Shown: positions 47,773-56,053, counted from the first letter of the stretch. The stretch is 64,000 nt of DNA from VRUE01 sp963703335 (GCA_963703335.1 OY969812.1:682001-746000); one strand, 5' to 3'. Notes: generated by a model not told the origin, from the sequence alone. A program made the numbers and translations.

Positions 47773-49223
47773 GCCGGTGGGTCGCCGGTGGATGGCAGAT
47801 TCGATCCGCTGCGGAGGTAGCGCTCCGGGCTGGCATTGAAGCGCGCCCTGCAGGCCTCCGAGCAGAAGGCATAGGTACGCCCGTCATGGGAGGTCTCCGG
47901 CGCCTCGGCGCCCGGCTCGATTGCCATCCCGCAGACAGGATCGCGCCGTGCGCTCTCCCCGACCGGCACCGGCGAGATCGGCCGCTCGCGCGCCAGGTCC
48001 AGCATCAGCGAAAGCTCGTTGAGGATCAGCCGCGGGAGCAGGAAATGCTGGCGTGCTCGCTCCCGACCGGCGTCGGCCAACGCCTCTGCCTGCCGGCGAT
48101 CCGCCAGCAGTCCGACGATCCCCTCGGCGCAGCCCTCGACGTCGTCGACGAGGACGCCCCCGACACCATCGGCCATCTGCAGCGGAATCCCACCGGCGCG
48201 CCCGGCGACGACCGGCGTCCCCTTCCACAACGCCTCAGAGACCACGAGTCCGAAGCCCTCTCGGATCGACTTCTGCACGACCACGTCGGAGAGACGCTGA
48301 AAGGCGTTGACCTCGACGTTGCCGACCCCGGTCAGGTTGGTGAAGACGTGAATCTGCGGATCGGACTCCGCCTCGGCCCCGATCTGGCGGTAGATCCCCC
48401 AGCCCTCCGGGTCGTCCAGGGCCATCGACCCGGCCATCGCCAGCTGGAGGTCAGGCACCTGCTCGCGGGCGAGGCGGTATGCGGCAATCACCCCAAGCGG
48501 GTCCTTCCACGGATCGAAGCGCGAGATCTGCGTTATCAGGGGGCGGTCGAGCTCCACGCCAATCCAGCCGAGAACCTGGCGGGCCAAGTCGTCGGGGAGC
48601 GGCATGTTCTTGGGGCTGAGCGGGTCTATCGCGGGTGGGATCACCTCGACTCGCGCGACCGGCAGGTCCGGCGGCAGGAACTCCTCCATCGTGAAGATGG
48701 CGGCGTCATAGTCGCTCAGGAAGTCGCGCAGGAAAGCCCAGGTCTCTGCGTGAGGTTGGGAGGTGTCGATATGGCAACGCCAGATCCAGCGTGCGTCCCC
48801 TTGGCTGCTGAGACTGCGCAGTGGCGCCGGCTGAGGATCGTGGACGAAGACGAAGTCATAGCGCTGGTCGCCGAGCAGCTCGGCATTTCGTTCGGCGTTG
48901 GCGATGTAGGCGCCGCGCTGGGACTCGCTCAGACCCCGATCGGCACCCTGGAGGGCGTTGTGCATCGTCTTGGTCGCCTCGAAGAAGTCGTCCTCGCCGC
49001 TGATCACCTGCCACTCGGCGACCAGGCCGAGGTCGTTGAGCAGCGGGACGATCGAGCGCAAAAGCTCCGAGACACCGCCGCCGTAGGCGGTCGCGTTGAG
49101 ATGCAGCACTCGAGCACCCTGCAGGCTCGCGGCGCAGCGTTCGACCTCATCCAGGGTGGCGTCGGGCGCGACGCCCCGATAAGAGCGCAGCGAGAGCTGG
49201 CCGACGTCGACCGTGTGCAGCAC
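47769..49223 (-). CDS. GT4-type glycosyltransferase (trehalose synthase TreT-like) with C-terminal YHS domain
   Basis: The 484-residue enzyme has a GT-B fold: an N-terminal domain starting with VLHLNATAYGGGVSELLRSIVP and a nucleotide-sugar domain with QISRFDPWKDP, VVVQKSIREGFGLVVSEALWKG and VAGRAGGIPLQM. These are typical of trehalose glycosyltransferring synthase, which joins NDP-glucose and glucose. Residues about 428-470 form a YHS domain (RRDPVCGMAIEPG...YAFCSEACRARF) not normal for this enzyme. It starts with GTG and leads the eleven-gene operon, with a BlaI-type box 41 bases upstream. Metal control of trehalose synthesis or metal-dependent targeting is inferred. Confidence 0.88.
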   Translation of the reverse strand: MLHTVDVGQLSLRSYRGVAPDATLDEVERCAASLQGARVLHLNATAYGGGVSELLRSIVPLLNDLGLVAEWQVISGEDDFFEATKTMHNALQGADRGLSESQRGAYIANAERNAELLGDQRYDFVFVHDPQPAPLRSLSSQGDARWIWRCHIDTSQPHAETWAFLRDFLSDYDAAIFTMEEFLPPDLPVARVEVIPPAIDPLSPKNMPLPDDLARQVLGWIGVELDRPLITQISRFDPWKDPLGVIAAYRLAREQVPDLQLAMAGSMALDDPEGWGIYRQIGAEAESDPQIHVFTNLTGVGNVEVNAFQRLSDVVVQKSIREGFGLVVSEALWKGTPVVAGRAGGIPLQMADGVGGVLVDDVEGCAEGIVGLLADRRQAEALADAGRERARQHFLLPRLILNELSLMLDLARERPISPVPVGESARRDPVCGMAIEPGAEAPETSHDGRTYAFCSEACRARFNASPERYLRSGSNLPSTGDPPA

Positions 49224-49264
49224 TGCTACCTGTACATCCTGTCGGCTGTGCAGTGCTCACGCAT

Positions 49265-49279
49265 CCGACACAGCGTAGG
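49265..49279. promoter_or_regulatory. BlaI/CopY-type box between divergent operons
   Basis: CCGAC-ACAGC-GTAGG (CCTAC-GCTGT-GTCGG on the minus strand) lies 41 bases from the glycosyltransferase start and 110 bases from the multicopper oxidase start, so one operator could control both operons. Confidence 0.65.
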
Positions 49280-49389
49280 CATAAGAGGCCGGTTTGGTGC
49301 CCAGGGCGCCGCGGTGCCTCTACATGACGCCTTCACATCTCGTTGTAACCCTGCCCGCTTCCGCACTCCGAGCAAAGGGAAAAGCAAGC

Positions 49390-50502
49390 ATGGGGACTAA
49401 CGACGAGAAGCGCTACAACGTCCTGCCGGTGCTGGCTGGCGCCGCGCTGGTCGTGGCAATCGCTGCGCTGGGCTTCGCCATCGTCGCCCTGGGCAAGACC
49501 GGCGAGAACGGCTCCGCAGACGGACAAGCCGAGACCGCGATGAGTGGGATGAGCGGGATGAGTGCGATGAGCAGCACCGACATGGAGCACATGGCGCCGC
49601 TTCCGATCGACGGCATTGGCGCCGCGAGCGGCGAGCGAGGCAACGTGCCGCTGAAGGGAGTTCGGCGTGGCGACGTCCTCGAGTTCAAGCTCGACGCGCG
49701 GCCGGTCTGGTGGTCGATCCTGCCGGACCAGAAACTGGCCGCCTATGCCTACAACGGGATCGTCCCCGGCCCGATGATCCGCGTGCGCAACGGTCAGCGG
49801 GTCCGCATCCGCTTCACCAACGACCTGCCGGTGGAGACGACGATCCACTGGCATGGGATCGGCGTTCCCAACTCCGAGGACGGCGTGCCGGGCGTGACCC
49901 AGAAGGCGATCCAGCCCGGAAATACCTACACCTACGAATTCACGGCACGACCGGCCGGCGATCCCAACGGCGGCGGGACCTTCCTCTACCACTCCCACGT
50001 CGATGAGGATCGACAGATGTCGGCTGGCCTCGCCGGCGCTTTCATCATCGAACCGCCTCGTCCGGAGGCCAGTTATTTGACGGAACGCACCCTGGTCATC
50101 TCGGAGTGGAGCGCCGATGCCGCCTCCGGCCGCACCCGCGGAGTGATGGACATGGAAGGGATGCTGCCCAACTACTTCACGATCAACGGCAAGAGCTACC
50201 CCGCGACCGAGCCGATCAAGGTCAAAGCGGGCGAGCCGCTGCTGCTGCGGCTGATCAACGCCGGGCAGTTCTCCCATCCCCTGCACCTGCATGGCACCGC
50301 CTTCCGTGTCGTCGCCCAGGACGGACACCCGGTTCCCAACAGCGGCCTGCGCGACACCCTCACTCTCGCCAGCGGCGAGCGGGCCGACATCGCCTTCAAG
50401 TTGCCCCCCGGCAAGTGGGCCTTCCACTGCCACATCGGTCACCACATGACCAACGACGGTGAGTCGCCAGGGGGGCTGTTCACCGTGATCGACGCGACCT
50501 GA
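49390..50502 (+). CDS. two-domain multicopper oxidase, membrane-anchored
   Basis: The 370-residue oxidase has an N-terminal membrane anchor (about residues 14-36), a Met-rich spacer (four MSGM/MSAM-type repeats ending in DMEHM) and two cupredoxin domains. All four copper-ligand boxes are visible: TTIHWHG, FLYHSHV, HPLHLHG and HCHIGHH. No methionine follows in the usual axial position of the type 1 site. It probably oxidises Cu(I) or phenolics outside the membrane with O2. ATG 49390 (AAAGGGA upstream) is preferred to a TTG-initiated frame at 49294. It heads a run of small Met-rich genes on the plus strand. Confidence 0.92.
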   Translation: MGTNDEKRYNVLPVLAGAALVVAIAALGFAIVALGKTGENGSADGQAETAMSGMSGMSAMSSTDMEHMAPLPIDGIGAASGERGNVPLKGVRRGDVLEFKLDARPVWWSILPDQKLAAYAYNGIVPGPMIRVRNGQRVRIRFTNDLPVETTIHWHGIGVPNSEDGVPGVTQKAIQPGNTYTYEFTARPAGDPNGGGTFLYHSHVDEDRQMSAGLAGAFIIEPPRPEASYLTERTLVISEWSADAASGRTRGVMDMEGMLPNYFTINGKSYPATEPIKVKAGEPLLLRLINAGQFSHPLHLHGTAFRVVAQDGHPVPNSGLRDTLTLASGERADIAFKLPPGKWAFHCHIGHHMTNDGESPGGLFTVIDAT

Positions 50503-50526
50503 CAACACCCGAAAGGACCGACTGAA

Positions 50527-50784
50527 ATGACCAAGCGAGGACTGATCATCCTGATCATCGCCGTGCTGGCCGTGGCCGGCGCCACGGCGGCGATTGCCAG
50601 CTCAATCGGAGGCAGCAGCAACGAGCCCGCCATGCACACCATGCCCAACGGCGAAACGATGGGCGGCGAAAGCATGGGGGGCAGCTCCAGCCACATGCCA
50701 AGCACCCAGCACCAGATGCCGAATGGCGAATCGATGTCCGGTGCAGGTGGAGCTGGGATGGGCGGTATGGACGCAGGCCACTAG
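50527..50784 (+). CDS. small secreted Met-rich protein
   Basis: The 85-residue product has a signal/anchor helix (GLIILIIAVLAVAGATAAIASS) followed by a low-complexity exported tail with about thirteen methionines and four histidines in repeats such as HTMPNGETMGG and HQMPNGESMSG. Two near-copies of the MPNGExM unit show internal duplication. Such composition suits periplasmic Cu(I) or Cu(II) binding. It follows the multicopper oxidase by 24 bases with AAAGGAC as ribosome site, so it is co-expressed and may feed copper to the oxidase. Confidence 0.75.
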   Translation: MTKRGLIILIIAVLAVAGATAAIASSIGGSSNEPAMHTMPNGETMGGESMGGSSSHMPSTQHQMPNGESMSGAGGAGMGGMDAGH

Positions 50785-51215
50785 CCAAAGTCAGTCCCCG
50801 CGTGCACCTCGCTGAGCCCACCGCCGTGAGCTGGTTGCTCTCCACGCGATCCTCTCAGCGCCTTCATCCCGTCCTCACATCTCGCAGCGACGATTGCGGG
50901 GATGACGATGACGGCCAACAACCGAGATCACAAGAAGCCTCCGATGGTGCGGGAGGGGCCTCGGATGGAAGCGGTGCGGAACTGCGGGCCGAGTTGCCGA
51001 TGCTCAGCGCCTCCGTTGCAGCGGGGGTGGGTTCGGGCCGACGCGCTGATCCTGCGGGTCGCTCAAACGCTGGCTACGCGAGACGTCAGACGGAGCCGTA
51101 CGAGCCAACCGGGTCCCCCGCCACCCCGTAATTTCCCACCGCCGAATGGCGGCTCTTCCCCGACGCCACGTAGGAGTGGCCGGACTAGGGTCCTCGCCGT
51201 GAGGCGGGAGAACGC
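50785..51215. other. 431-base interval without a convincing gene
   Basis: A plus-strand frame from 50902 (about 105 residues, with NCGPSCRC) has an Arg/Pro/Ser-rich composition typical of chance frames in high-GC DNA. CCTTCATCCCGTCCTCACATCTCGCAGCG at about 50862-50890 resembles the CTTCACATCTCG stretch before the oxidase gene (49331-49342), perhaps a shared promoter element. A BlaI-type box is at 51160-51174. Confidence 0.4.
51160..51174 (+). promoter_or_regulatory. BlaI/CopY-type box, variant
   Basis: CCGAC-GCCAC-GTAGG ends 41 bases before the start of the isoprenylcysteine methyltransferase-like gene, the same distance as other boxes in the set. Confidence 0.55.
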
Positions 51216-51908
51216 ATGAACGACTACGGCTATGGACTGTGGGCACTGGTGGCCGTCGATACGGCGGTGATCCTGATCTTCGCGGCGAGCTTCTACCACC
51301 CGCAGAGCGGACGCGATTGGCGAGCTTTTGGCGCCTTCTCCGCCTTCATCGTCGCTCTCTTCACGGAGATGTATGGGTTGCCGCTCAGCGTGTACCTGCT
51401 CTCCTCGATCGGCGGCAACTTCCTCGGCTTGGATCTCACCCACAACGGCGGTCACCTCTGGGCGGACCTGGTCGGCTGGCAGGGGGACCCTCACCTGAGT
51501 CCCTTCCACCTGGTCAGCTATGTCGTGATCGCCGCCGGTTTCTGGCTGATCGCGGCGGCCTGGCGGGTCCTCTACGCCGCCCAGCGGAACGGCAAGCTGG
51601 CAACGAGCGGAGCCTACGCGCGCATTCGTCACCCGCAGTACCTCGGGTTCATCCTGATCATGGCGGGCTTCCTGCTGCAGTGGCCGACGATCCCTACCCT
51701 GCTGATGTTCCCGGCTCTTCTCTACATATACCGGCGGCTTGCGATCCGCGAGGAGGCGGAGGTCGAGCTTCACTGCGGGGAGGGTTGGCAAACCTACGCC
51801 GCTGCCACCCCGCGCTTCATTCCGCACCTCCGCCGCGACACGACGCCTGGCTCTGGAAGGCGGACCTCGCGCCAAGCCGGAAAGGCGATCGCGGGAGGGC
51901 CATCATGA
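51216..51908 (+). CDS. isoprenylcysteine carboxyl methyltransferase (ICMT)-like membrane methyltransferase
   Basis: The 230-residue protein has about five membrane segments and the SAM-binding signature of the ICMT/PEMT/NnrU group: TSGAYARIRHPQYLGFILIMAG followed by IREEAEVELHCGEGWQTYAAATPRFIP. It should methylate a lipid or small thiol/carboxyl substrate at the membrane. The first gene of a plus-strand run, preceded by a box variant and GGCGGGAG. Its last codons overlap the next gene (ATGA). Homologues often occur next to copper or multicopper oxidase genes, consistent with the context here. Confidence 0.85.
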   Translation: MNDYGYGLWALVAVDTAVILIFAASFYHPQSGRDWRAFGAFSAFIVALFTEMYGLPLSVYLLSSIGGNFLGLDLTHNGGHLWADLVGWQGDPHLSPFHLVSYVVIAAGFWLIAAAWRVLYAAQRNGKLATSGAYARIRHPQYLGFILIMAGFLLQWPTIPTLLMFPALLYIYRRLAIREEAEVELHCGEGWQTYAAATPRFIPHLRRDTTPGSGRRTSRQAGKAIAGGPS

Positions 51909-52372
51909 CTCAGAACGCCGCACACACCAAACATTCCTACACTCTGTCGGCAGTGGAGGCTACTGCGGCGGATCGAGCGATCATCGCCGAGCCGGCGACA
52001 AGCTGGTTGCGGACTGCTTCGCGACGGGTCTGGCTGGCGCTCTCGGCGATCTGGGCCGCCGTCATCGGTCTCCTTCCCCATGTCCTCCACCATGCCGGCC
52101 CGCTGGCGGGTGCGGCGCTGTTCGCCGGTGTCACCGGCTCGTTGCTCTTCGGCATCCTCGGATTCATCGTCGCGATTCCGTTCCTGCGCCGAATGCACCG
52201 CCGCTTCGGCACCTGGCGAGCACCGGCGATCGCGCTGGTTCTGTTCGCCGCGGTCTTCTCGCTCTCCACCTTCGTCTTAGGTCCCAAGATCAACGACGAG
52301 GGGAGCGGCAGCACCTCAGCGCCCGGCCCCTCATCACCGCCAACCTCCAGCCACGAGGCCCACCATGAATAG
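51905..52372 (+). CDS. membrane protein of unknown function
   Basis: The 155-residue protein has an N-terminal polar region (about 40 residues), three hydrophobic segments and a His-containing loop (GLLPHVLHHAGPLAGAAL) that could bind metal, and ends in a Ser/Pro-rich tail with SSHEAHHE. It overlaps its upstream neighbour by four bases and its downstream neighbour by eight, so it is a true operon member. I do not recognise a named family. A role with the neighbouring methyltransferase or in metal handling is plausible from the histidines. Confidence 0.65.
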   Translation: MTQNAAHTKHSYTLSAVEATAADRAIIAEPATSWLRTASRRVWLALSAIWAAVIGLLPHVLHHAGPLAGAALFAGVTGSLLFGILGFIVAIPFLRRMHRRFGTWRAPAIALVLFAAVFSLSTFVLGPKINDEGSGSTSAPGPSSPPTSSHEAHHE

Positions 52373-53048
52373 ACGCATCAGATCGGCAGCGGCATGGTCG
52401 CTCGCGGCCATCTTCATCGGCATCATGCTCAGTGCGCCCGCCGCAAGCGCAACCCCCCACGAGGAAAGCCAGGGCTCCCAGATCCTGCGCGAACTCGAAA
52501 GCGGGAAGCTCAAGTGCAGCGATGCCAGCGCGTCCGACTTCGAGCTGGTCGGCGAGTACGCGATGGGCCGCATGTTCGGCTCGCCCAGTCAGCACGAGGC
52601 GATGAACCAGATGATGTCCCGGATGATGGGCGCCCGCGGCGAGGAAGGTGTCCACGAAGCGATGGGGCGGCGCTTCTCCGGTTGCGGTGGCGGACAGCTG
52701 CCGGCGGGCTTCGGCCAGATGATGGGCGCCGTCAACGCGATGGGAATGATGGGCGGCGGGATGATGGGCGGCGCCAACCAAGGCGGGGGCTCCTACGGCG
52801 GCGCCGGCTCGATGATGGGCAGCTACGGCTCCTTGACCAACACGAGTGACGAAGGCTTCGACGGCCCCTCTGCGGCGGCGATGGTAGGGATGATGGCCGT
52901 CTTGATCGGCGCCGTGGCGCTTGCCGTCTTCCTGCTGGCTCGCCGCCGTCCGGGCGGTCCATTGGACACGCTCAAACGTCGATACGCAAAGGGGGAGCTG
53001 AGCGCTGAGGAGTACCAAGAGCGCAAACGGCTCCTCGAAGGGAGTTGA
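52365..53048 (+). CDS. exported Met/Gly-rich protein with C-terminal SHOCT-like segment
   Basis: The 227-residue product has a signal peptide (AAAWSLAAIFIGIMLSAPAASA), a helical domain with methionine-rich pairs (GEYAMGRMFGSPSQHEAMNQMMSRMMG, GRRFSGCGGGQ), a Gly/Met low-complexity stretch (GMMGGGMMGG), a membrane helix (AAAMVGMMAVLIGAVALAVFLLA) and a cytoplasmic SHOCT-like tail (DTLKRRYAKGELSAEEYQERKRLL). More than twenty methionines face the outside, a composition suited to Cu(I) buffering. It overlaps the previous gene and is followed closely by a second SHOCT-tailed gene. Confidence 0.75.
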   Translation: MNRRIRSAAAWSLAAIFIGIMLSAPAASATPHEESQGSQILRELESGKLKCSDASASDFELVGEYAMGRMFGSPSQHEAMNQMMSRMMGARGEEGVHEAMGRRFSGCGGGQLPAGFGQMMGAVNAMGMMGGGMMGGANQGGGSYGGAGSMMGSYGSLTNTSDEGFDGPSAAAMVGMMAVLIGAVALAVFLLARRRPGGPLDTLKRRYAKGELSAEEYQERKRLLEGS

Positions 53049-53053
53049 TCGAG

Positions 53054-53347
53054 ATGATCGCGGCTGCACTACTGATCGCGGATTCGGGCTTCGACAACCA
53101 CATGGGCGACTGGGGCGCCGGCTGGTGGATTCTGATGGCCTTCATGATGGTGGCGTTCTGGGGCCTGGTGATCGTCGGCGTCGTCTGGCTGATCCGCGCC
53201 CTGATGGCTGAGCGCCACGGCCACGGCGGCGCGAGCCCGATCGAACTGCTCGATCGGCACCTGGCCAGCGGCGAGATATCGCCCGAGGAATACCGCGAGC
53301 GGCGCGCCATCCTCATCGGCACCTCAACGGAGACCGAAACCGACTAA
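53054..53347 (+). CDS. small membrane protein with SHOCT domain
   Basis: The 97-residue protein has one strong membrane helix (WWILMAFMMVAFWGLVIVGVVWLIRAL), a short HGHGG motif and a C-terminal SHOCT segment (ELLDRHLASGEISPEEYRERRAIL). SHOCT domains are short oligomerisation or targeting modules. ATG 53054 with GGGAG upstream is preferred over a TTG at 53045. The SHOCT tail resembles that of the preceding protein, so the two may assemble together. It is the fourth gene of the plus-strand run that begins at 51216. Confidence 0.78.
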   Translation: MIAAALLIADSGFDNHMGDWGAGWWILMAFMMVAFWGLVIVGVVWLIRALMAERHGHGGASPIELLDRHLASGEISPEEYRERRAILIGTSTETETD

Positions 53348-53364
53348 GTCAGGAGGAGGCGCAC

Positions 53365-53979
53365 ATGCCAGACCCCAAAGAGCAGATTGGCTCGACCAGC
53401 CGCACCGACGATGCAGGTGGTCCGGCCTTGATCGCCCTCCTGGCGATACAGATCATCATCGGCTACGAGTGGCTGACCTCCGGGATCACCAAGGTGGCAA
53501 GCGGTGACTTTGCATCTGGCCTAAGCGCCGACCTAAAGGAACAGTCCAGTGATGCCGCGCACTGGTACCGCAGCTTCCTCGACGGGACGATCATCCCGCA
53601 CGGGTCCCTATTCGGCGTGCTGATCGAGGTCGGCGAGATCATCGTCGGTGTGGCATTTATCGTCGCGGCGGTCATCTGGCTTGCCCGCTGGTCGCGGCTG
53701 TCTGATCGTTGGCGGATGACGATCCTGATCGTGACGATGCTGGCGGCGCTTGGCGCAACGTCAATGGCGATCAACTTCCACCTGGCCAGCGGCGCCAACC
53801 ATCCCTGGCTGATCCCAAAGGAGGGTTTCGACGAGACGATCGACGTCGACACGGTCCTCATCATGTTCCAGCTTGCGCTGGTCATCTTCAGCGGCTCCGT
53901 CCTTTTAAAGATTCGGGGACGTCAACGGCTCGCCTCGGCATCCAGCGAACCGTCGAACGCGCAACCCTCGCCGTCATGA
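53365..53979 (+). CDS. DoxX/DoxD-like membrane protein
   Basis: The 204-residue protein has four membrane segments with the DoxX-type pattern (IALLAIQIIIGYEWLTSGITKVASGDFASGL; SLFGVLIEVGEIIVGVAFIVAAVIWL; LIVTMLAALGATSMAINFHLASG; TVLIMFQLALVIFSGSVLL). DoxX proteins work with thiosulfate:quinone or stress-related redox systems; archaeal DoxD is a quinone-reductase subunit. AGGAGGAGGCGC gives an excellent ribosome site before ATG 53365. It closes the plus-strand operon. Its end is directly joined to a truncated methyltransferase remnant. Confidence 0.78.
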   Translation: MPDPKEQIGSTSRTDDAGGPALIALLAIQIIIGYEWLTSGITKVASGDFASGLSADLKEQSSDAAHWYRSFLDGTIIPHGSLFGVLIEVGEIIVGVAFIVAAVIWLARWSRLSDRWRMTILIVTMLAALGATSMAINFHLASGANHPWLIPKEGFDETIDVDTVLIMFQLALVIFSGSVLLKIRGRQRLASASSEPSNAQPSPS

Positions 53980-53982
53980 CTC

Positions 53983-54339
53983 GACTACGAACTGTTTCCC
54001 TACCCCGAGGACTCCTTTGATCTGGTGGTCTGCACCCTGTTCTTCCACCACCTGACGCTGAGCGCAAAGCGCCAGAGCGCTCGTGAGATCGCCCGCGTGC
54101 TGAGACCCGGAGGCGAGCTGTGGATGGCCGACTGGGGACGACCGCAGGACCCACTGATGGCCTTGGCGATCCTTGTGGTTCGCCTGCTCGACGGCTTCGA
54201 GCCAACTCGCGAGAACGTCGCCGGCGCCTTGCCCTCTATCTTCTCCGAGGCTGGCCTCGGCGGCGCACGAGAGACCGATCGACTTCGCACCCCGCTGGGC
54301 ACGGTGTCGCTCTATCGGGCCGCCGCGCCCGAACGCTGA
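53983..54339 (+). pseudogene. 5'-truncated methyltransferase remnant
   Basis: From 53986 the plus strand encodes the C-terminal half of a SAM methyltransferase (YELFPYPEDSFDLVVCTLFFHHL...GGELWMADWGRPQDPLM...TDRLRTPLGTVSLYRA) closely related to the complete gene at 31791-32465. The motif I region and any start codon are missing, and the fragment begins four bases after the DoxX-like stop. An in-frame GTG at 54025 would give 104 residues lacking the SAM site. It is best read as a fossil of a duplicated copper-operon gene. Confidence 0.75.
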
Positions 54340-54376
54340 CCCCGGAGAAGGACGACGCCGCTGCTGAGACCGTCGC

Positions 54377-55342
54377 TCAGGCGCTGATTGCGCGGCGGCC
54401 CAATAGAGCCCATTTCGCCTCGAATTCTTCCTTGCTCCAGAGCAGTTTTTGACCCGAGAGCGGGTCGTTGACGAGCAGCCGGTCGCCGGCCAGCCCCCGC
54501 AGGAGAACGGTGTGCTCGCCCCAGTTGACCCGGACTGACTCTCCGCGCGGCCCTCGCCAACTTTCATAAGGACCGTCGGCGAGGCCGATCCAGGCGAGGA
54601 CGGCGTGCCCGGCGAGCAGACGGTGGTAGATCGCCGCAGGCGGGCGGCGAGTGAGATCGACCGGCTCGACCCAGCGGCTCGCCAGTTCGATCAGCGGTTT
54701 GGGATAGACGCCGTAGCCGCCGGCAACCCCTCCACCTTCGACGCGACCGACGAGGCCGTAGCCGGGATCTCCCCATACTTTTGAGCCGTCGGCGCTCGTC
54801 TTCGGGTCCAGTGACCCATCGCGACGGAGCTTGTCTTGCAACTCGGTCTGACCGCGAGTGATTCCGCGACTGGCGAGCAACATCTGCAGCGCCGCCGTCT
54901 CGCAGTTATTCGGATAGACCTGCTCGACGACAGGGGCCTTGATCAGCACCTGGACCGGCCGCTCCTTGACCTCCACAACCCCCCCTGAGCTCGCCGCGTG
55001 GGCGATCTGGCGGCGGGCGGCGTCGCGGTCGAACTTGTAGGTGATCCTGGCGCTGCCCTCGGTGACGGCGCGGCGCCCCGGCATCGGCAGCGAGCGGCGG
55101 CCCGTGCCGACCTGGCGAGCGTCCGAGCGCGTCAGCAGCAGAGGCTTGCGCCCCGGCACCTTGAGAGTGACACCGGAGCGCTTCGAAGAAGCGGCCTCCC
55201 CGCGGGGCCAGAGGGCGAGGGCCAAGGCAGCGGATAGAACTGCAACCGCCAGCAGGGCGAAAGCGCGGCGGCGTCGAATCGCTGCCCGCGAGCGGGGCCC
55301 GTGGGCGGGTGGCGGTTTCCCGCCTGGCAGTCGAGGGCTCAC
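54377..55342 (-). CDS. membrane-anchored C39-like cysteine peptidase
   Basis: The 321-residue protein has a basic N terminus, a membrane anchor (FALLAVAVLSAALALALW) and an extracytoplasmic C39-like peptidase domain from about residue 140. The catalytic cysteine is in YPNNCETAALQMLL, the histidine in WGEHTVLLRGL and an aspartate in LVNDPLSG. This family may cleave leader peptides or crosslink proteins at the surface. The GTG start at 55342 overlaps the stop of the methyltransferase gene (GTGA). The pair is transcribed away from a BlaI-type box. Substrate unknown. Confidence 0.82.
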   Translation of the reverse strand: MSPRLPGGKPPPAHGPRSRAAIRRRRAFALLAVAVLSAALALALWPRGEAASSKRSGVTLKVPGRKPLLLTRSDARQVGTGRRSLPMPGRRAVTEGSARITYKFDRDAARRQIAHAASSGGVVEVKERPVQVLIKAPVVEQVYPNNCETAALQMLLASRGITRGQTELQDKLRRDGSLDPKTSADGSKVWGDPGYGLVGRVEGGGVAGGYGVYPKPLIELASRWVEPVDLTRRPPAAIYHRLLAGHAVLAWIGLADGPYESWRGPRGESVRVNWGEHTVLLRGLAGDRLLVNDPLSGQKLLWSKEEFEAKWALLGRRAISA

Positions 55343-56025
55343 CGCCGGCCTTCGACGATCCCGCCCTCGTGATCGGTCAGCTCGACCTCGATCTCGGTGA
55401 AGCCGGAGTCGGCGAGCGCCTGCTTCCACCACTTCGCCGAGGCGGGTCGCTCCCAGCGTCCGGCGGCCAACCGGGCGGCGTTTCGGGCCAGGCGCCAGGC
55501 GCCACCGGGACCCTTGGCGAGCAGCGCCCTGACCTTGTCTCTGATCACTTCCCGGTCGCGGGCGTCGGCCAGGCCGACGGTGAACATCATGTCCCCCAGG
55601 ACGAAACGTCCTCCTGGTCGCAGGACGCGGTGAAGCTCGGCCAGTGCAACCAGCTTCTCCTCGTGGCTCAGATGGTGCAGGCAGTAGTTGCTGATCGCGA
55701 CGTCGACCGAGCTGGCGACGAGTGGCAGGCTGACCGCAGAGGCGACCACCGGCTCGATGTTCGGCTGCTCGGCGCTTCGGGACTTGGTCGCCAGGTAGTC
55801 ACACATCCTGGCGCTGATGTCGACCGCCCAGACCTGCTGGGCCGCAGCGGCCGCCGGCAGCGTCAGCAGACCCGTGCCGGCGCCGATGTCGACGACCACC
55901 TCGTCGCTATCTATTTGAGCCCGCTCGAGGATTCGATCACGCAAGGACTGAAAGCCATCGGTTCTGGCGACCAGCTCCGCCTGAGCGACATAGCGGTCCC
56001 AGTTCTTTTCTGCGAGCACCGGCAT
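55339..56025 (-). CDS. class I SAM-dependent methyltransferase
   Basis: The 228-residue enzyme has motif I VVVDIGAGTGLLTLPAA, the acidic post-motif (VWAVDISARMCDYL), and LHHLSHEEKLVALAELHRVLRPGGRFVLGD. The layout resembles ubiquinone/menaquinone-type or arsenite-type C-methyltransferases, but the three-cysteine As(III) site is not seen. It is coupled to the C39-like peptidase gene. A BlaI-type box ends 14 bases from its start and 31 bases from the divergent DUF305 gene, suggesting shared control. Confidence 0.85.
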   Translation of the reverse strand: MPVLAEKNWDRYVAQAELVARTDGFQSLRDRILERAQIDSDEVVVDIGAGTGLLTLPAAAAAQQVWAVDISARMCDYLATKSRSAEQPNIEPVVASAVSLPLVASSVDVAISNYCLHHLSHEEKLVALAELHRVLRPGGRFVLGDMMFTVGLADARDREVIRDKVRALLAKGPGGAWRLARNAARLAAGRWERPASAKWWKQALADSGFTEIEVELTDHEGGIVEGRR

Positions 56026-56038
56026 CTGCGGCCGTTAT

Positions 56039-56053
56039 CCTACAGAGCGTAGG
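56039..56053. promoter_or_regulatory. BlaI/CopY-type box between divergent genes
   Basis: CCTAC-AGAGC-GTAGG, extended ATCCTAC...GTAGGAG, lies between the methyltransferase-peptidase operon and the DUF305 gene. Confidence 0.75.

Noticed and set aside
50902..51219. Possible 105-residue protein with NCGPSCRC
   Set aside because: Arg/Pro/Ser-rich composition, no ribosome site and no structure; the interval is treated as non-coding.
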